Shown: positions 26,302 to 35,261, counted from the stretch's first letter. The stretch: DNA of 64,000 bases from Anaerobacillus isosaccharinicus (GCF_001866075.3 NZ_CP063356.1:4578164-4642163), one strand, 5' to 3'. Made by a program: numbers and translations. The notes: generated by a model from the letters alone, not told the origin.

Positions 26302-26836
26302 CGCCCTCACCTCCAAAATGTGCCTTTAGCTTTTTTAACCCTTGAAAAATTCTTGATTTAACGGTACCAATTGAAACATTCGTCATATCAGCAATCGTTT
26401 GATAATCGAGATCATGGAAATATTTTAATTGGATCGCCTCTTTTTGATGTTCATTTACATGTAATAACAGCTGCTGAATATCAATTTGCTGCTCACTATG
26501 TTTATATGGATCTTCCGCTAAATGATTATGCTCATTCTCCATTTGATGATTTAATTCTTCTACTAATACAAGCCTTTTACGCTTTTTTAGCATTGTTTTG
26601 CAACTATTTACTAAAATCGTTTTGCTCCAACTATAAAACGCTTCGTCCTTTTTAAGCTGATGAACGCTTTCGTATAGTCTGACAATCATTTCTTCCATTG
26701 CATCCATTGCATCATGCTGGTTTCCCATATAGGTAAAAGCAAGCTTATAATAAACGTCTTTTTCTTTCATTATTAATTGAAGTAATGCTTCCTTATTTCC
26801 CTTTTTCGCTTTTTTCACCAGTTGAAAAACTTCCAT
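26294..26836 (-). CDS. ECF (extracytoplasmic function) sigma factor
   Basis: 180 residues. Region 2 (about 20-85) with Y-K-L-A-F-T-Y-M-G-N-Q-H-D-A-M-D-A-M-E-E, and region 4 (about 115-172) with L-P/Y-F-H-D-L-D-Y-Q-T-I-A-D-M-T-N-V-S-I-G-T-V-K-S-R-I-F-Q-G-L as its helix-turn-helix. Overlaps the anti-sigma gene. GAGGTG precedes ATG. A promoter of ECF type lies just upstream, suggesting autoregulation. Closest in style to SigV/SigW-type or the larger ECF30 class; not assigned. Confidence 0.92.
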   Translation of the reverse strand: MEVFQLVKKAKKGNKEALLQLIMKEKDVYYKLAFTYMGNQHDAMDAMEEMIVRLYESVHQLKKDEAFYSWSKTILVNSCKTMLKKRKRLVLVEELNHQMENEHNHLAEDPYKHSEQQIDIQQLLLHVNEHQKEAIQLKYFHDLDYQTIADMTNVSIGTVKSRIFQGLKKLKAHFGGEGDE

Positions 26837-26855
26837 GTTTTCACCTCTCCACCTA

Positions 26856-26884
26856 TAAGACTAATCATAACGAAAAAAAGTTCA
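26856..26884 (-). promoter_or_regulatory. Possible autoregulatory ECF promoter
   Basis: Minus strand TGAACT, 17 nt with a T-run, GTCTTA, 20 bp before the sigma start. Bacillus ECF promoters have TGAAAC, 16-17 nt with T-rich start, CGTC, so this is a partial match. Confidence 0.45.
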
Positions 26885-27045
26885 TTTTCATGTTTAAATT
26901 TTTTTCAAGAAAAAAAGTGCCATTCACTTGAACGCACCTCTTTCTTAGTAAATATGAGACTTTCAAATACTGCAACAAAAGACAGCAAACTAAATGTAAT
27001 CATTTCCCCACCGCTATACAATAACAGTAGTTTGTATCGTATGAA

Positions 27046-28017
27046 TTACTCAAGACAACCAAAAGATTTCAGTATTTTGTATCTATTTACTGCAAGTATT
27101 CCTTTCCAATGCCCTCTAGCGACTGAAAATTCTTCTGGATAGCTCTCCCAACTCCATGAAATATCCCAAGTTCCTTCATCTGACAATTGTTCTATATAAA
27201 AATTCAGGTTATGGTTGATTAAATCACCAAATCTACGACAAAGAGGACCCTCTGGACTAGTAATAAAGTCAAAAGGAAGTGGTTTATATCCCGTTGACCA
27301 TTGGGAAACATCCTTATCAACACAACGATCCGCTAGCTCAATGATTTTATCTGTAACTTCATTCAGGGAGTATGGAGACTTGGCGTTAAACGTTGATTCA
27401 TGTAATTTCATAATGTTGCTTAACTGTTGAAAATTATTTAGTTCATGTCTATCCATCTCATCGACTTCCATTAATCGATGTACTGCTTTTTCAATAGATT
27501 TCCACCCTAACTGTGAAGCTTCACTTTGTTCAGAAGACCAATGCACAAGAAATGCAGCTAACTCTGCGCTAGGATTAAACATCCAATTTTCCTGTACACC
27601 CTCACTCCAATGCCACCAAGGTGCGTGTGGGTAATGATTATTTTCTGGTAGTGCCGAGAACCACATTCCGGTTTCTTTTTGGAGGGTGTTTGTTAAATAG
27701 GAGATCATTGATTTCACAATTATTTCATTTGCGTCGGCTCCTATTTCCATTAATATTTGTCCTGCAGCCCATGTAGCCATTGGTGAAGAATGAGGCGACC
27801 AGAAATCCGGTTCAATTCCATGACCAAAGCCTCCATCTTCATTTTGAAATGCGGATAATATTTGAATAACCTTATCACGAGGAGCACCTTCAAAAAAGTA
27901 TGCCCATCTTGCAGCTTCTAAAGGACGAGCATTTCTTTTTACCCACGAGCTTGATTTATTAAAGGTTTCTTTTGAAATTTTCAATTTAATAGAACCCCCA
28001 ATCCGTTTTTCTATCAT
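27046..28017 (-). CDS. Prenyltransferase/terpene-cyclase-fold protein
   Basis: 323 residues. F-Q-N-E-D-G-G-F-G-H-G-I-E-P-D (about 56-70) is the QW/DGGFG motif of the alpha/alpha toroid fold found in squalene cyclases and prenyltransferase subunits; W-D-I-S-W-S-W near the end is a second copy-like repeat. No DxDD acid motif is seen, so cyclase chemistry is not supported; the role is unknown. The start could also be the TTG at 27985 after GGGGG. A single gene, upstream of the sigma region but not overlapping it. Confidence 0.7.
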   Translation of the reverse strand: MIEKRIGGSIKLKISKETFNKSSSWVKRNARPLEAARWAYFFEGAPRDKVIQILSAFQNEDGGFGHGIEPDFWSPHSSPMATWAAGQILMEIGADANEIIVKSMISYLTNTLQKETGMWFSALPENNHYPHAPWWHWSEGVQENWMFNPSAELAAFLVHWSSEQSEASQLGWKSIEKAVHRLMEVDEMDRHELNNFQQLSNIMKLHESTFNAKSPYSLNEVTDKIIELADRCVDKDVSQWSTGYKPLPFDFITSPEGPLCRRFGDLINHNLNFYIEQLSDEGTWDISWSWESYPEEFSVARGHWKGILAVNRYKILKSFGCLE

Positions 28018-28052
28018 TTATTTCTCTATCACTTCCTATATTTAAGTTCAAC

Positions 28053-28084
28053 AAAAAAAGCATTACTCCTTCTTGAAGTAACGC
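28053..28084 (-). terminator. Rho-independent terminator
   Basis: GCGTTACT and AGTAATGC (one mismatch) with TTTTTTTGTTG following on the minus strand. A longer inverted repeat AGTCGACCA...TGGTCGACT (28129-28192) lies between it and the stop of the redoxin gene. Confidence 0.7.
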
Positions 28085-28222
28085 GACCCGTGTGTTTTAA
28101 ATTTTAATTCACTTTCAATTTTTACAAACAGTCGACCAATGCGTCTTACTAAACTGTGAATTATAGCCACTGAAATGGATGGTCGACTTTATTTGCACTA
28201 AATTACGACTATTTCCATTCAA

Positions 28223-28762
28223 TCACGATAATTTCTTAACAATTTGCTCGATGGTGGCATGATCTTCTGGTGATTGATCGATATGACTCCAAATAACATT
28301 TCCTTCTTCATCAAAAATCCAACTACCACCTTGAATATAAATATCAAGAGTTTTTAACGCCTTTTTTACTATTTCCTGTTTTTTTTCGTCTTCTGGAATA
28401 AAAGCACTTTTCCCATGCTTTAAATATGCTTTTCCCGCTATAGCAAGAAGTTTCCACTTAGCCATTGTTTTATGTCCCATTTTTTGATAAAGCTTCCGGT
28501 CTGGGTCACCATAAATTAGGAAAGGAAACGGTCCAAAAACATCAACAAACTTCTCTAAAAACCGACCATTAGAAGGAGTAATCGCAACAACTTGTACTCC
28601 TTTTTTAGTTAGTAATTGGTACTGCTCACGCAACTGCGTAAGAAAATCTCTACACACTGGTCAACCAGGATGTCTTACAAAAACTACTAAGCTTTTTTGG
28701 CCATTAAGAATAGCACTAAAACTGATATCCTCTCCAAAAGGTTGTTGTAAATACTCAGTCAT
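28223..28762 (-). CDS. Peroxiredoxin-like (AhpC/TSA) gene with in-frame UGA at the catalytic Cys: candidate selenoprotein
   Basis: Read through one TGA (28661-28663), the frame gives 179 residues from ATG at 28762 (AAGGTGA upstream; an in-frame ATG at 28786 is an alternative). Start: MTEYLQQPFGEDISFSAI, then LVVFVRHPG-UGA-PVCRDFL, then VQVVAITPSN and DPDRKLYQKMG, the thioredoxin-fold pattern of AhpC/TSA-like proteins. These proteins carry C-x-x-C at G-C-P-x-C-R; here residue 34 is the UGA and residue 37 the second Cys, so the motif is U-P-V-C. A 7-bp hairpin follows at the SECIS position (28625-28642). A caller ignoring UGA would begin at the GTG right after it (28657) and lose both the fold's first strand and the active site. 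Otherwise a nonsense mutation. Confidence 0.7.
28625..28642 (-). promoter_or_regulatory. Possible bacterial SECIS element of the redoxin gene
   Basis: On the mRNA CUUACGC-AGUU-GCGUGAG: seven pairs (one U-G), loop AGUU beginning 26 nt after the UGA, G as its second base. This fits the published bacterial rules as I recall them (loop 16-37 nt downstream, G in the first two loop bases). It is also coding sequence (FLTQLRE). Confidence 0.5.
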
Positions 28763-28910
28763 ACTTTCACCTTCATCTCTTCTCATTTTGCCTTCTCGCT
28801 ATTTAGTTACATGAGAATAATAACAAACATATCTAAACAAACTCTAAAGACATTATTAAATTTTCCTTAAATCAAATAGAAGGACATACTCAACTTTTGA
28901 TCAGAAATAC

Positions 28911-29468
28911 TCAATTCTTTTGTTTTAAACCCTTATATTCCTCGCTCAATAAAGCAAATAAATAATTATCACGCCATGACCCTTTTACTTTTAAATTTTT
29001 TAGAAAATGTCCTTCTAACCGAAAGCCCCTTTTGTTAAGGATGTTGACTGAGCCTGTATTTTCTACATCACACCGGGCATAAATTCTATGTAACTGAAAA
29101 CTATTAAACGCTAAATCAAGCAAGCCCTCAACAATTTCCTTTCCAAATCCTTTGTTCCAATAATTAGAGTGTACAAAATACCCAATTTCTGCGACTTCAA
29201 AATCATCATCTTCTACCATGAACAAAGCGTTACCAATGACCTTGTTCGTGTCTTTTAACACGACAGCTAGAACGAAAATCTTTCTATTTTCTTCGTATTG
29301 AAAGGAAATTTGTTTTTCGATACTAATTCTCGTTTGTTCTTTCGTAGACGGACCCCACGTTAAATATTTCACTACTTCTGGGTCAGATTTTATCACATGA
29401 ATTTCATCAAAATCTTCTTCTTTAATTTCTCGTAAATGTAGCCTACTTGTTTCAATCAAATTCAACAC
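28911..29468 (-). CDS. RimJ/RimL-type GNAT acetyltransferase
   Basis: 185 residues. Opening ETSRLHLREIKEEDF, N-K-G-F-G-K-E-I-V-E-G-L as the acetyl-CoA loop, and HRIYARCDVENTGSVNILNKRGFRLEGH, all standard for the ribosomal-protein/antibiotic acetyltransferase branch. The start is GTG followed by TTG; AGGAGGG lies 9 nt upstream. It begins 15 bp after the end of the nitrilase gene, so the two are cotranscribed. Confidence 0.88.
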   Translation of the reverse strand: MLNLIETSRLHLREIKEEDFDEIHVIKSDPEVVKYLTWGPSTKEQTRISIEKQISFQYEENRKIFVLAVVLKDTNKVIGNALFMVEDDDFEVAEIGYFVHSNYWNKGFGKEIVEGLLDLAFNSFQLHRIYARCDVENTGSVNILNKRGFRLEGHFLKNLKVKGSWRDNYLFALLSEEYKGLKQKN

Positions 29469-29482
29469 TTACATAAGCCCTC

Positions 29483-30250
29483 CTAAACTAAAAAATCAAC
29501 ATCAAAATCAGAAGCAGTTACGTCCATACTCTCTAAATCCCATTCGAAAATGAGGATTGCAGATTGAGTGGACTTATGTGATAATATTCGCTTACCATTC
29601 TTAATAACTAGACTCTCAGCTTCCCAAAAAGAAACGGTCTCATCTTCCCCGGTACGATTACAAACAAATAAAGGTAGGCCCGTGTCAATTGACCTTTGTT
29701 CCCATTCTCCGTTTGGCCCATACATGCCGGGCCCCCATGAAGATGGAGCAACTACAATTTTTGCCCCTTTATCTCGCAAGTCCTCTGCGATCTCCTTTGT
29801 ATAAGCATCTGCACAAATCAAAACACCAATGTTCACATGTTCCATTTCTATTAGTTCATTAACCATACCTGAAGTCGACCAATCATCAATATAACTTGTA
29901 AACTTCCTTTGGCTTCCTATTAAGTTTCCATCTTTACTTATGACAAAAACTGAATTATAAAGATCTCCTTTTTCAGACTTCTCAGGACACCCTATGAATA
30001 GATATGTATTTAAGGATTTAGCTAAGGTAAATAGCTTGGTCATCCATTCATCTGGTTGCTTAGTAATCCAATCGGTCCCAATCCTCCCTGAAAATTGTAA
30101 TCCACTTACCGCTAATTCCGGCGTTATAATCCAATCAACTTTTTTCTCTGCTGCTCGAATAATTGATTTTTCAATAAGGTTTTGGTTATATTCAATTGCT
30201 CCAGCGACGGGCAATAAGTGCAATAGGGCAACTCTTAACATATTTTTCAA
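29483..30250 (-). CDS. Carbon-nitrogen hydrolase (nitrilase superfamily)
   Basis: 255 residues with the E-K-C triad: Glu45 (T-P-E-L-A), Lys116 (R-K-F-T-S-Y), Cys146 (L-I-C-A-D-A-Y). It cleaves amide or nitrile bonds; the substrate is not clear. The length is normal for the amidase branch. The GNAT gene follows 15 bp downstream and an SDR/quinone-reductase pair lies upstream on the same strand. Confidence 0.88.
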   Translation of the reverse strand: MKNMLRVALLHLLPVAGAIEYNQNLIEKSIIRAAEKKVDWIITPELAVSGLQFSGRIGTDWITKQPDEWMTKLFTLAKSLNTYLFIGCPEKSEKGDLYNSVFVISKDGNLIGSQRKFTSYIDDWSTSGMVNELIEMEHVNIGVLICADAYTKEIAEDLRDKGAKIVVAPSSWGPGMYGPNGEWEQRSIDTGLPLFVCNRTGEDETVSFWEAESLVIKNGKRILSHKSTQSAILIFEWDLESMDVTASDFDVDFLV

Positions 30251-30294
30251 AACTTCAACTCCTCACCACTATACTTACTGGAAGAGCACTTCAA

Positions 30295-30993
30295 TTAAGG
30301 CCTAATGATTACATCTATTGCACCAGCATCTTTTCCCGCTTTAATCACTGCTAAAACTTGATCAGCTACTGTTTCGACGGTTAATCCTGTAGCCTTTTTC
30401 GACGCTAGAACACCACCAAAGTCTGTTTGAACAAGACCTGGAGATACCGACGTAACACGAATACCGTATTTTTTTCCCTCTTTATTCATTGTATGCGATA
30501 ACCCTAAAAGTCCCCATTTACTAGCACAATAAGCGGATGCCTTTTCTGTTGTATTGTAAGCAAGATCTGATGCAATATTGACAATTTGCCCACCGTTATT
30601 AACCATCATCTTTTTGTAAACAGCCTGGCTACACAAAAAGGCACCTTTTAAATTCGTATTGATTTGACTATCCCAATCTTCCTCAGTCATTTCTTCTACT
30701 GGCTTCCAAACACCTACTCCTGCATTATTTACTAACGTGTCAATTCGCCCATACTTTTTAAAAATAGTATCAATCACATTTGACACTTGTTCACTCGAGG
30801 TAACATCACATTGATACGTATCTAAGTCACCAAGGCCAACGAATGCTTCCTGTAACTTAGCAATCGAATTTTTATTTTTTGCAAGAACAATTGTTTTCGC
30901 TTTTTCATTTAATAGAAGTTTTACTATACCTTCTCCAATTCCTCTAGTTCCACCAGTAACTATGACAACTTGATTTTCTAACATATTCTCCAC
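30295..30993 (-). CDS. Short-chain dehydrogenase/reductase (FabG-like)
   Basis: 232 residues, classical SDR: T-G-G-T-R-G-I-G-E-G (cofactor loop), N-N-A-G-V-G-V-W, active-site Y-C-A-S-K, and S-P-G-L-V-Q-T-D-F-G. It resembles FabG and related 3-ketoacyl reductases. The substrate is unknown. The gene starts 12 bp after the end of the quinone oxidoreductase gene, so they form an operon. Confidence 0.9.
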   Translation of the reverse strand: MENMLENQVVIVTGGTRGIGEGIVKLLLNEKAKTIVLAKNKNSIAKLQEAFVGLGDLDTYQCDVTSSEQVSNVIDTIFKKYGRIDTLVNNAGVGVWKPVEEMTEEDWDSQINTNLKGAFLCSQAVYKKMMVNNGGQIVNIASDLAYNTTEKASAYCASKWGLLGLSHTMNKEGKKYGIRVTSVSPGLVQTDFGGVLASKKATGLTVETVADQVLAVIKAGKDAGAIDVIIRP

Positions 30994-31004
30994 TCCTCGT
31001 ATTT

Positions 31005-31982
31005 CTATTTTACATGTAACAATACTTTTCCAGTACTCAACCTGTTTTCAACTAATTCATGCGCTTTTGCTGCTTCTGATAAGGGATAGTGATGACCGAC
31101 CTTTATTTTCAAGCTACCGTCACCTATATAGTTAAAAACTTTTTTTGCAACATCTCCTAACAGTTCAGGACGTTCCTTCCTTGTTGTACCAAAACTAAAA
31201 CCTAACACAGATCTACAGCTTGAATGTAAATCAACCGTTTTAAAATTACCTACTTCTCCACTTGAATTACCAAAATGAATTAGCCGACCAAAAGGTGCTA
31301 GACATGTCATACTTTTCTCTGTAACACGTCCAGCAACGGAATCTAAGATAATGTTTGCACCTCGTCCATTGGTAAGCTCATTTACAACTTCTGAAAAATC
31401 TTCTTTTTCGTAACAAATAACGTGATCGGCCCCTGCTTCTAATGCAAATGGAATTTTTGCCTCACTACCTACAGTACCAATCACTTTCCCTGCACCTAAC
31501 AGTTTAGCAACTTGAATCGCAGTCGTTCCTACGCCACCGGCTGCAGAATGGATGAGAACTGTTTCTCCTCTTTCAATTCTAGCAACCATGGCAATTAGTT
31601 GATAAGAAAGAAATGATACAATTGGACAAGCCGCGGCTACGTCAAAACTCATAGTTTCAGGTATTGGAAACGTTAAGTTTTCATGAGCAACTGCATACTC
31701 ACAATAAGATCCTCCTGACGGAAAAGCAATGACACGCTGTCCAACTTCGAACCCTTGAACATCAGAGCCAACAGCTTTAATAACACCTACCAAATCAATT
31801 CCAGGTATAAAAGGAAACTTTCCCGCTCCCTTTTTTCCGTATCGAGACTTAATATCGGCAAAATTTACACTTGTCGTATGGACTTCGATTAACACTTGGT
31901 GCGAACTATATGAGGGTATTTCCATTTCTGTAAATTTCATTACCTCTGTTGAGCCAAATTCCGTTACAATAACTGCATTCAA
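31005..31982 (-). CDS. Zinc-independent quinone oxidoreductase (MDR family)
   Basis: 325 residues. GroES-like N-terminal half and a Rossmann half with A-A-G-G-V-G-T-T-A-I-Q-V-A-K binding NADPH. The zinc-binding Cys/His set of alcohol dehydrogenases is absent, so it belongs to the NADPH:quinone reductase/enoyl reductase branch. Reduces quinones or enones. Followed after 12 bp by the SDR gene. Confidence 0.9.
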   Translation of the reverse strand: MNAVIVTEFGSTEVMKFTEMEIPSYSSHQVLIEVHTTSVNFADIKSRYGKKGAGKFPFIPGIDLVGVIKAVGSDVQGFEVGQRVIAFPSGGSYCEYAVAHENLTFPIPETMSFDVAAACPIVSFLSYQLIAMVARIERGETVLIHSAAGGVGTTAIQVAKLLGAGKVIGTVGSEAKIPFALEAGADHVICYEKEDFSEVVNELTNGRGANIILDSVAGRVTEKSMTCLAPFGRLIHFGNSSGEVGNFKTVDLHSSCRSVLGFSFGTTRKERPELLGDVAKKVFNYIGDGSLKIKVGHHYPLSEAAKAHELVENRLSTGKVLLHVK

Positions 31983-32164
31983 ATGTTATCCCTCCTCTAA
32001 AACACTGTGTTACATCTATTCTAGAAATCTTTCAATTTCCCTTTTATGAATAAAAAATACTGCGTCATGAACCAAGTAAAACTTCTCTTAGCTGCTGCAC
32101 ACTTTTTACAATCTGAGTACGGCAAGATTGACGTGGTCTAACCGTATACTAAGCCACGTTCTCT

Positions 32165-33055
32165 TTAAATGTTAAATTTATAATAATTCATGACAGACAC
32201 TTCTTCGAAACCACAAGCTTTGTACAAATTTAGTGCGGTACTGTTTTTACATTCTACATCTAATTCGATTTCTTCAATCGTTTTTGCATTTATTATGCGC
32301 ACAGCCTCTATTAATGCTGCTTTTCCATACCCTCTACCTCTATACTCAGGCAAAATCCCAAATCCGCTTATAAAAGCTGACTGTTCTCTGAAGTTTACCC
32401 TAATTTTCCCAATAACCATTTCAACTAGCTCAACCATATACGTAAATTCACTTAACTCTTCATCTTTCTCCAGAGAAATTTCACAATCCTCTGAAAAGTT
32501 AAAAAAGATTGCATTTTGTCTACTAATCTCTTTACCATCAACAATTGTTGCTTTTCTCAATTTAATAGGACTTATACTTTCTAACTTTGTTTTGTTAAGC
32601 AACTTCATTCTATATTCCGAAAAATCATATTCACTATTCGTCGATTTTATAAAGTTAATTCCTGAGTTAGAGTGACCATCTGATAAAAGTAATACCTTAT
32701 TAAATTTTCTCTTTTGACACTCCTCAACTGCAAGTTTAAAGAGCTTTTTAAATAAGCCCTTTCTTCTGAAATCTGGATGGGTCATGCCATTGATTTCACC
32801 AATATTACTCCCACCAAAACTTGATATACCTAGATAAGCTACTAATACATCATCAATATAGTAGAGAAATTCATTGATTTCCTTTAACCCTAAGTCATAC
32901 GTACTTCTACTACTAAACTTAAAATCTAGCTCTAACTTTAGATTTGTTTTGTCCTGTGATGAACAAAGTTCTTCAAGCTGATTTATTTCCTTATATTCCT
33001 TTTCTGATAAATATTGTTTTAGGCAAATTGTTTCATTTACTATTTTTTCGGACAA
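32165..33055 (-). CDS. Tandem GNAT acetyltransferase
   Basis: 296 residues containing two GNAT domains: R-R-K-G-L-F-K-K-L-F (about 98-107) and R-G-R-G-Y-G-K-A-A-L (about 238-247) are the two acetyl-CoA loops. Such pairs usually keep one active and one structural copy. The start is TTG with AAAGGAGG upstream. A weak hairpin (32132-32157, ACGTGG/CCACGT) lies after the stop. Confidence 0.88.
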   Translation of the reverse strand: MSEKIVNETICLKQYLSEKEYKEINQLEELCSSQDKTNLKLELDFKFSSRSTYDLGLKEINEFLYYIDDVLVAYLGISSFGGSNIGEINGMTHPDFRRKGLFKKLFKLAVEECQKRKFNKVLLLSDGHSNSGINFIKSTNSEYDFSEYRMKLLNKTKLESISPIKLRKATIVDGKEISRQNAIFFNFSEDCEISLEKDEELSEFTYMVELVEMVIGKIRVNFREQSAFISGFGILPEYRGRGYGKAALIEAVRIINAKTIEEIELDVECKNSTALNLYKACGFEEVSVMNYYKFNI

Positions 33056-33239
33056 TTTAAAGCCTCCTTTGATATGAAACCTGAGTTTTTTAAAGCAACT
33101 TAAGAACGGTTCAAAAAGATTCGTAACAGTACTTCTAGTAATAAAAACTAGAAATTTGTAAAATATATGGTTTTTAATACAAAAAGGGAAGAATTATGTA
33201 TAATCTATGTATTGGAAGCACATGGAAGGAGCCCAAACT

Positions 33240-34364
33240 ATGAACCTCAATCTAGATAAATTGACACTTACCATCCTTGAACTTGCAAATCGATTAATTG
33301 GGACAAGAACCTTTTTTATTAGCATGCTTGGAAATGAAAAATACACGATCATAAAAGTACTAAATACAGACGGTTGCGACATTGAAGAAGGCGCCCAAAT
33401 CCCTATTAATGAAACACTCTGAAAAGAAATAACGTTAAGCAACGGTCGGGAACCGTTGATCATTAATAATACACATTTAGATACAAGGGTATCAATGCAG
33501 GCTGTTATTCATGAGTTAAAGATTGGATCTCACATGGCTGTTCCAATCATCCTACATGACGATACAATGATCGGAACACTTTGTGCAACAGATCCAGATC
33601 CCCATATATTTACAGAAACTGAATTAGAAAATATGAAGATGTTAGCTACGATTTATACGTATGTTGTTAGTCAGTCAGGATATAGTTTATCTTCAGAAGA
33701 AGAGAAAATTCGACTGCATGCAAAATCAATCATTAACGAATTTGCCGCTGATTTAGCTGACCAAGTTCGAAATCCTATGCAAACGGTTAAAGGGTTTATC
33801 CAATTTCTCCTTGATGAACCAAAGTTTCAACAACATAAAGAAGTCATTTTAGATGAATTAGGGAAAATGGAAAACAATCTACAATCTTTCTTACTTGCCA
33901 CAAACCCCTCTTATCCTTTAAAAGAAAGGATATCATTAGCAAATATACTGGTAGAAACAACATCGTCAATTAAATCCGAAGCCGAAAAACACCATGTATC
34001 AATCTCCTTAACTCTTGAGTCTTTACCCGATCTTATAGTGGACAAGAGTCAAATGACCCGAGTATTTCACAACATTATCAAAAATAGTATCGATGCTACC
34101 AAACAAAATAAAGGAAAAGTTCAAGTTAGAAGCTACACTGAATTAGAAAACGTCGTTTGTATTGAGATTAGTGACAATGGTCTAGGTATTCCTTTAAGTG
34201 ATATAAATAAAGTTGGAAAACCATTATACTCATCAAAAAATGACGGCCATGGCCTAGGAATATCAGTTGCGTCAGATATTATTGAATCCCATGGTGGGAA
34301 ACTTCTAATTGAAACAAGCCCCACTGGCACGAAGGTAACCATTAAATTACCAATGGCTGAATAA
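33240..34364 (+). CDS. GAF-domain histidine-kinase-like protein with in-frame UGA: candidate selenoprotein
   Basis: Read through one TGA (33420-33422), 374 residues from ATG at 33240, chosen for GGAAGGAG upstream. A GAF domain covers about 10-160; its conserved (E/S)-T-(F/Y/L)-C is here E-T-L-UGA (residue 61), followed in the same frame by KEITLSNGREPLIINNTHLD. Then a DHp-like region (L-A-D-Q-V-R-N-P-M-Q-T-V-K-G-F) and a complete HATPase: N-box H-N-I-I-K-N-S-I-D-A, D-N-G-L-G-I-P, G-H-G-L-G-I. The phosphoacceptor His of A-H-E-(I/V)-R-N-P is replaced by Asp, so it may not autophosphorylate. A perfect 7-bp hairpin follows the UGA. If UGA is a stop, only a 60-residue GAF fragment is made. Confidence 0.65.
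33440..33458 (+). promoter_or_regulatory. Possible bacterial SECIS element of the GAF gene
   Basis: CAACGGU-CGGGA-ACCGUUG: seven perfect pairs and a 5-nt loop whose second base is G, loop starting 25 nt after the UGA. This is almost the same geometry as in the redoxin gene. Confidence 0.5.
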
Positions 34365-34390
34365 ATTAATTATTTGATTGGTAGAAAAGA

Positions 34391-34417
34391 GGTTGACTTA
34401 CACGGTCAGCCTTTTTT
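34391..34417 (+). terminator. Terminator of the GAF/HATPase gene
   Basis: GGTTGAC and GTCAGCC (one G-T pair) followed by TTTTTT. It lies just after the stop of the long frame, so the transcript is organised to include everything beyond the UGA. Confidence 0.8.
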
Positions 34418-34505
34418 AATATTATTCTCCATAAACAACCGCACCTAATATGGTGTGGTTGTGAAAATTTTTCATCATTTTACTTGCGTTTTTGTAAGCC
34501 TTCTA

Positions 34506-35036
34506 TTAATATTCAAACTTATCATCTATCAACGTTTTCGTCTTATTTGCCCAATCTTCTCTAATCATCGCATAGCCAATTGAGTCGTATAAAAACCCTT
34601 TTTGTGGCCAAGCTTTACGATGATATGCTTCTTTAACATAACCACATTTAAAGAATGTTTTTCGCATCGCAAAATTATCATTTCTAGTATGACCTTCAAT
34701 TCGATTTATGTGCGAACAATTCGTAAAAACATAATCTGTTAACCAATTGACCGCCTCAACACCAAATCCTTGCCCACGTTGTTTCTTACTAAGACGTATG
34801 TCAAAAAGGCAGGTTGGATCTGGCAAATCAAATAAACGAATTAAGCCAATGTTTTCGTTATTCTTAATTATCCAAAATGATTTATTGCCATCAGCAGTAT
34901 AAACTCCCTTTTGAAACTTCATTCTGATCAATTCTTCTGTAGGGTTTTCCTCTCCATGAAAAGGCCATGTATCACTTATTAAAAATTTAACAATCCCTTC
35001 TACCATCCCTTCCCGTACTTCTACAAAAGCCAACAT
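34506..35036 (-). CDS. RimJ/RimL-type GNAT acetyltransferase
   Basis: 176 residues: SFWIIKNNENIGLIRLFDL, then K-K-Q-R-G-Q-G-F-G-V-E-A-V as the acetyl-CoA loop, and INRIEGHTRNDNFAMRKTFFKCGYVKEAYHRKAW. Probably modifies a ribosomal protein or small amine; not assignable. A hairpin CACAACCACACC...GGTGCGGTTGTT at 34435-34463 may terminate it. Confidence 0.88.
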   Translation of the reverse strand: MLAFVEVREGMVEGIVKFLISDTWPFHGEENPTEELIRMKFQKGVYTADGNKSFWIIKNNENIGLIRLFDLPDPTCLFDIRLSKKQRGQGFGVEAVNWLTDYVFTNCSHINRIEGHTRNDNFAMRKTFFKCGYVKEAYHRKAWPQKGFLYDSIGYAMIREDWANKTKTLIDDKFEY

Positions 35037-35261
35037 TTCATCACCTTCCTTTACATTCTTATCTATTGCATCTACATCACTAACTGCATTGATAACAGAT
35101 AAATTCGTTTAGCTAAAGTTCCCACGGCGTCTATAGTTTAAACAAAGATTCTGAGATACAGATGTTTATATGGGTATCTCCCAATGGACAACCCTTACCT
35201 TCATTTTCTAGTACACAATTAGCGAACACTCCTTTTCAGTAGTACTGGATGAATGCCGGCT

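Noticed and set aside
32056-32130. Small plus-strand frame MNQVKLLLAAAHFL
   Set aside because: No ribosome binding site and only 24 codons; not supported.
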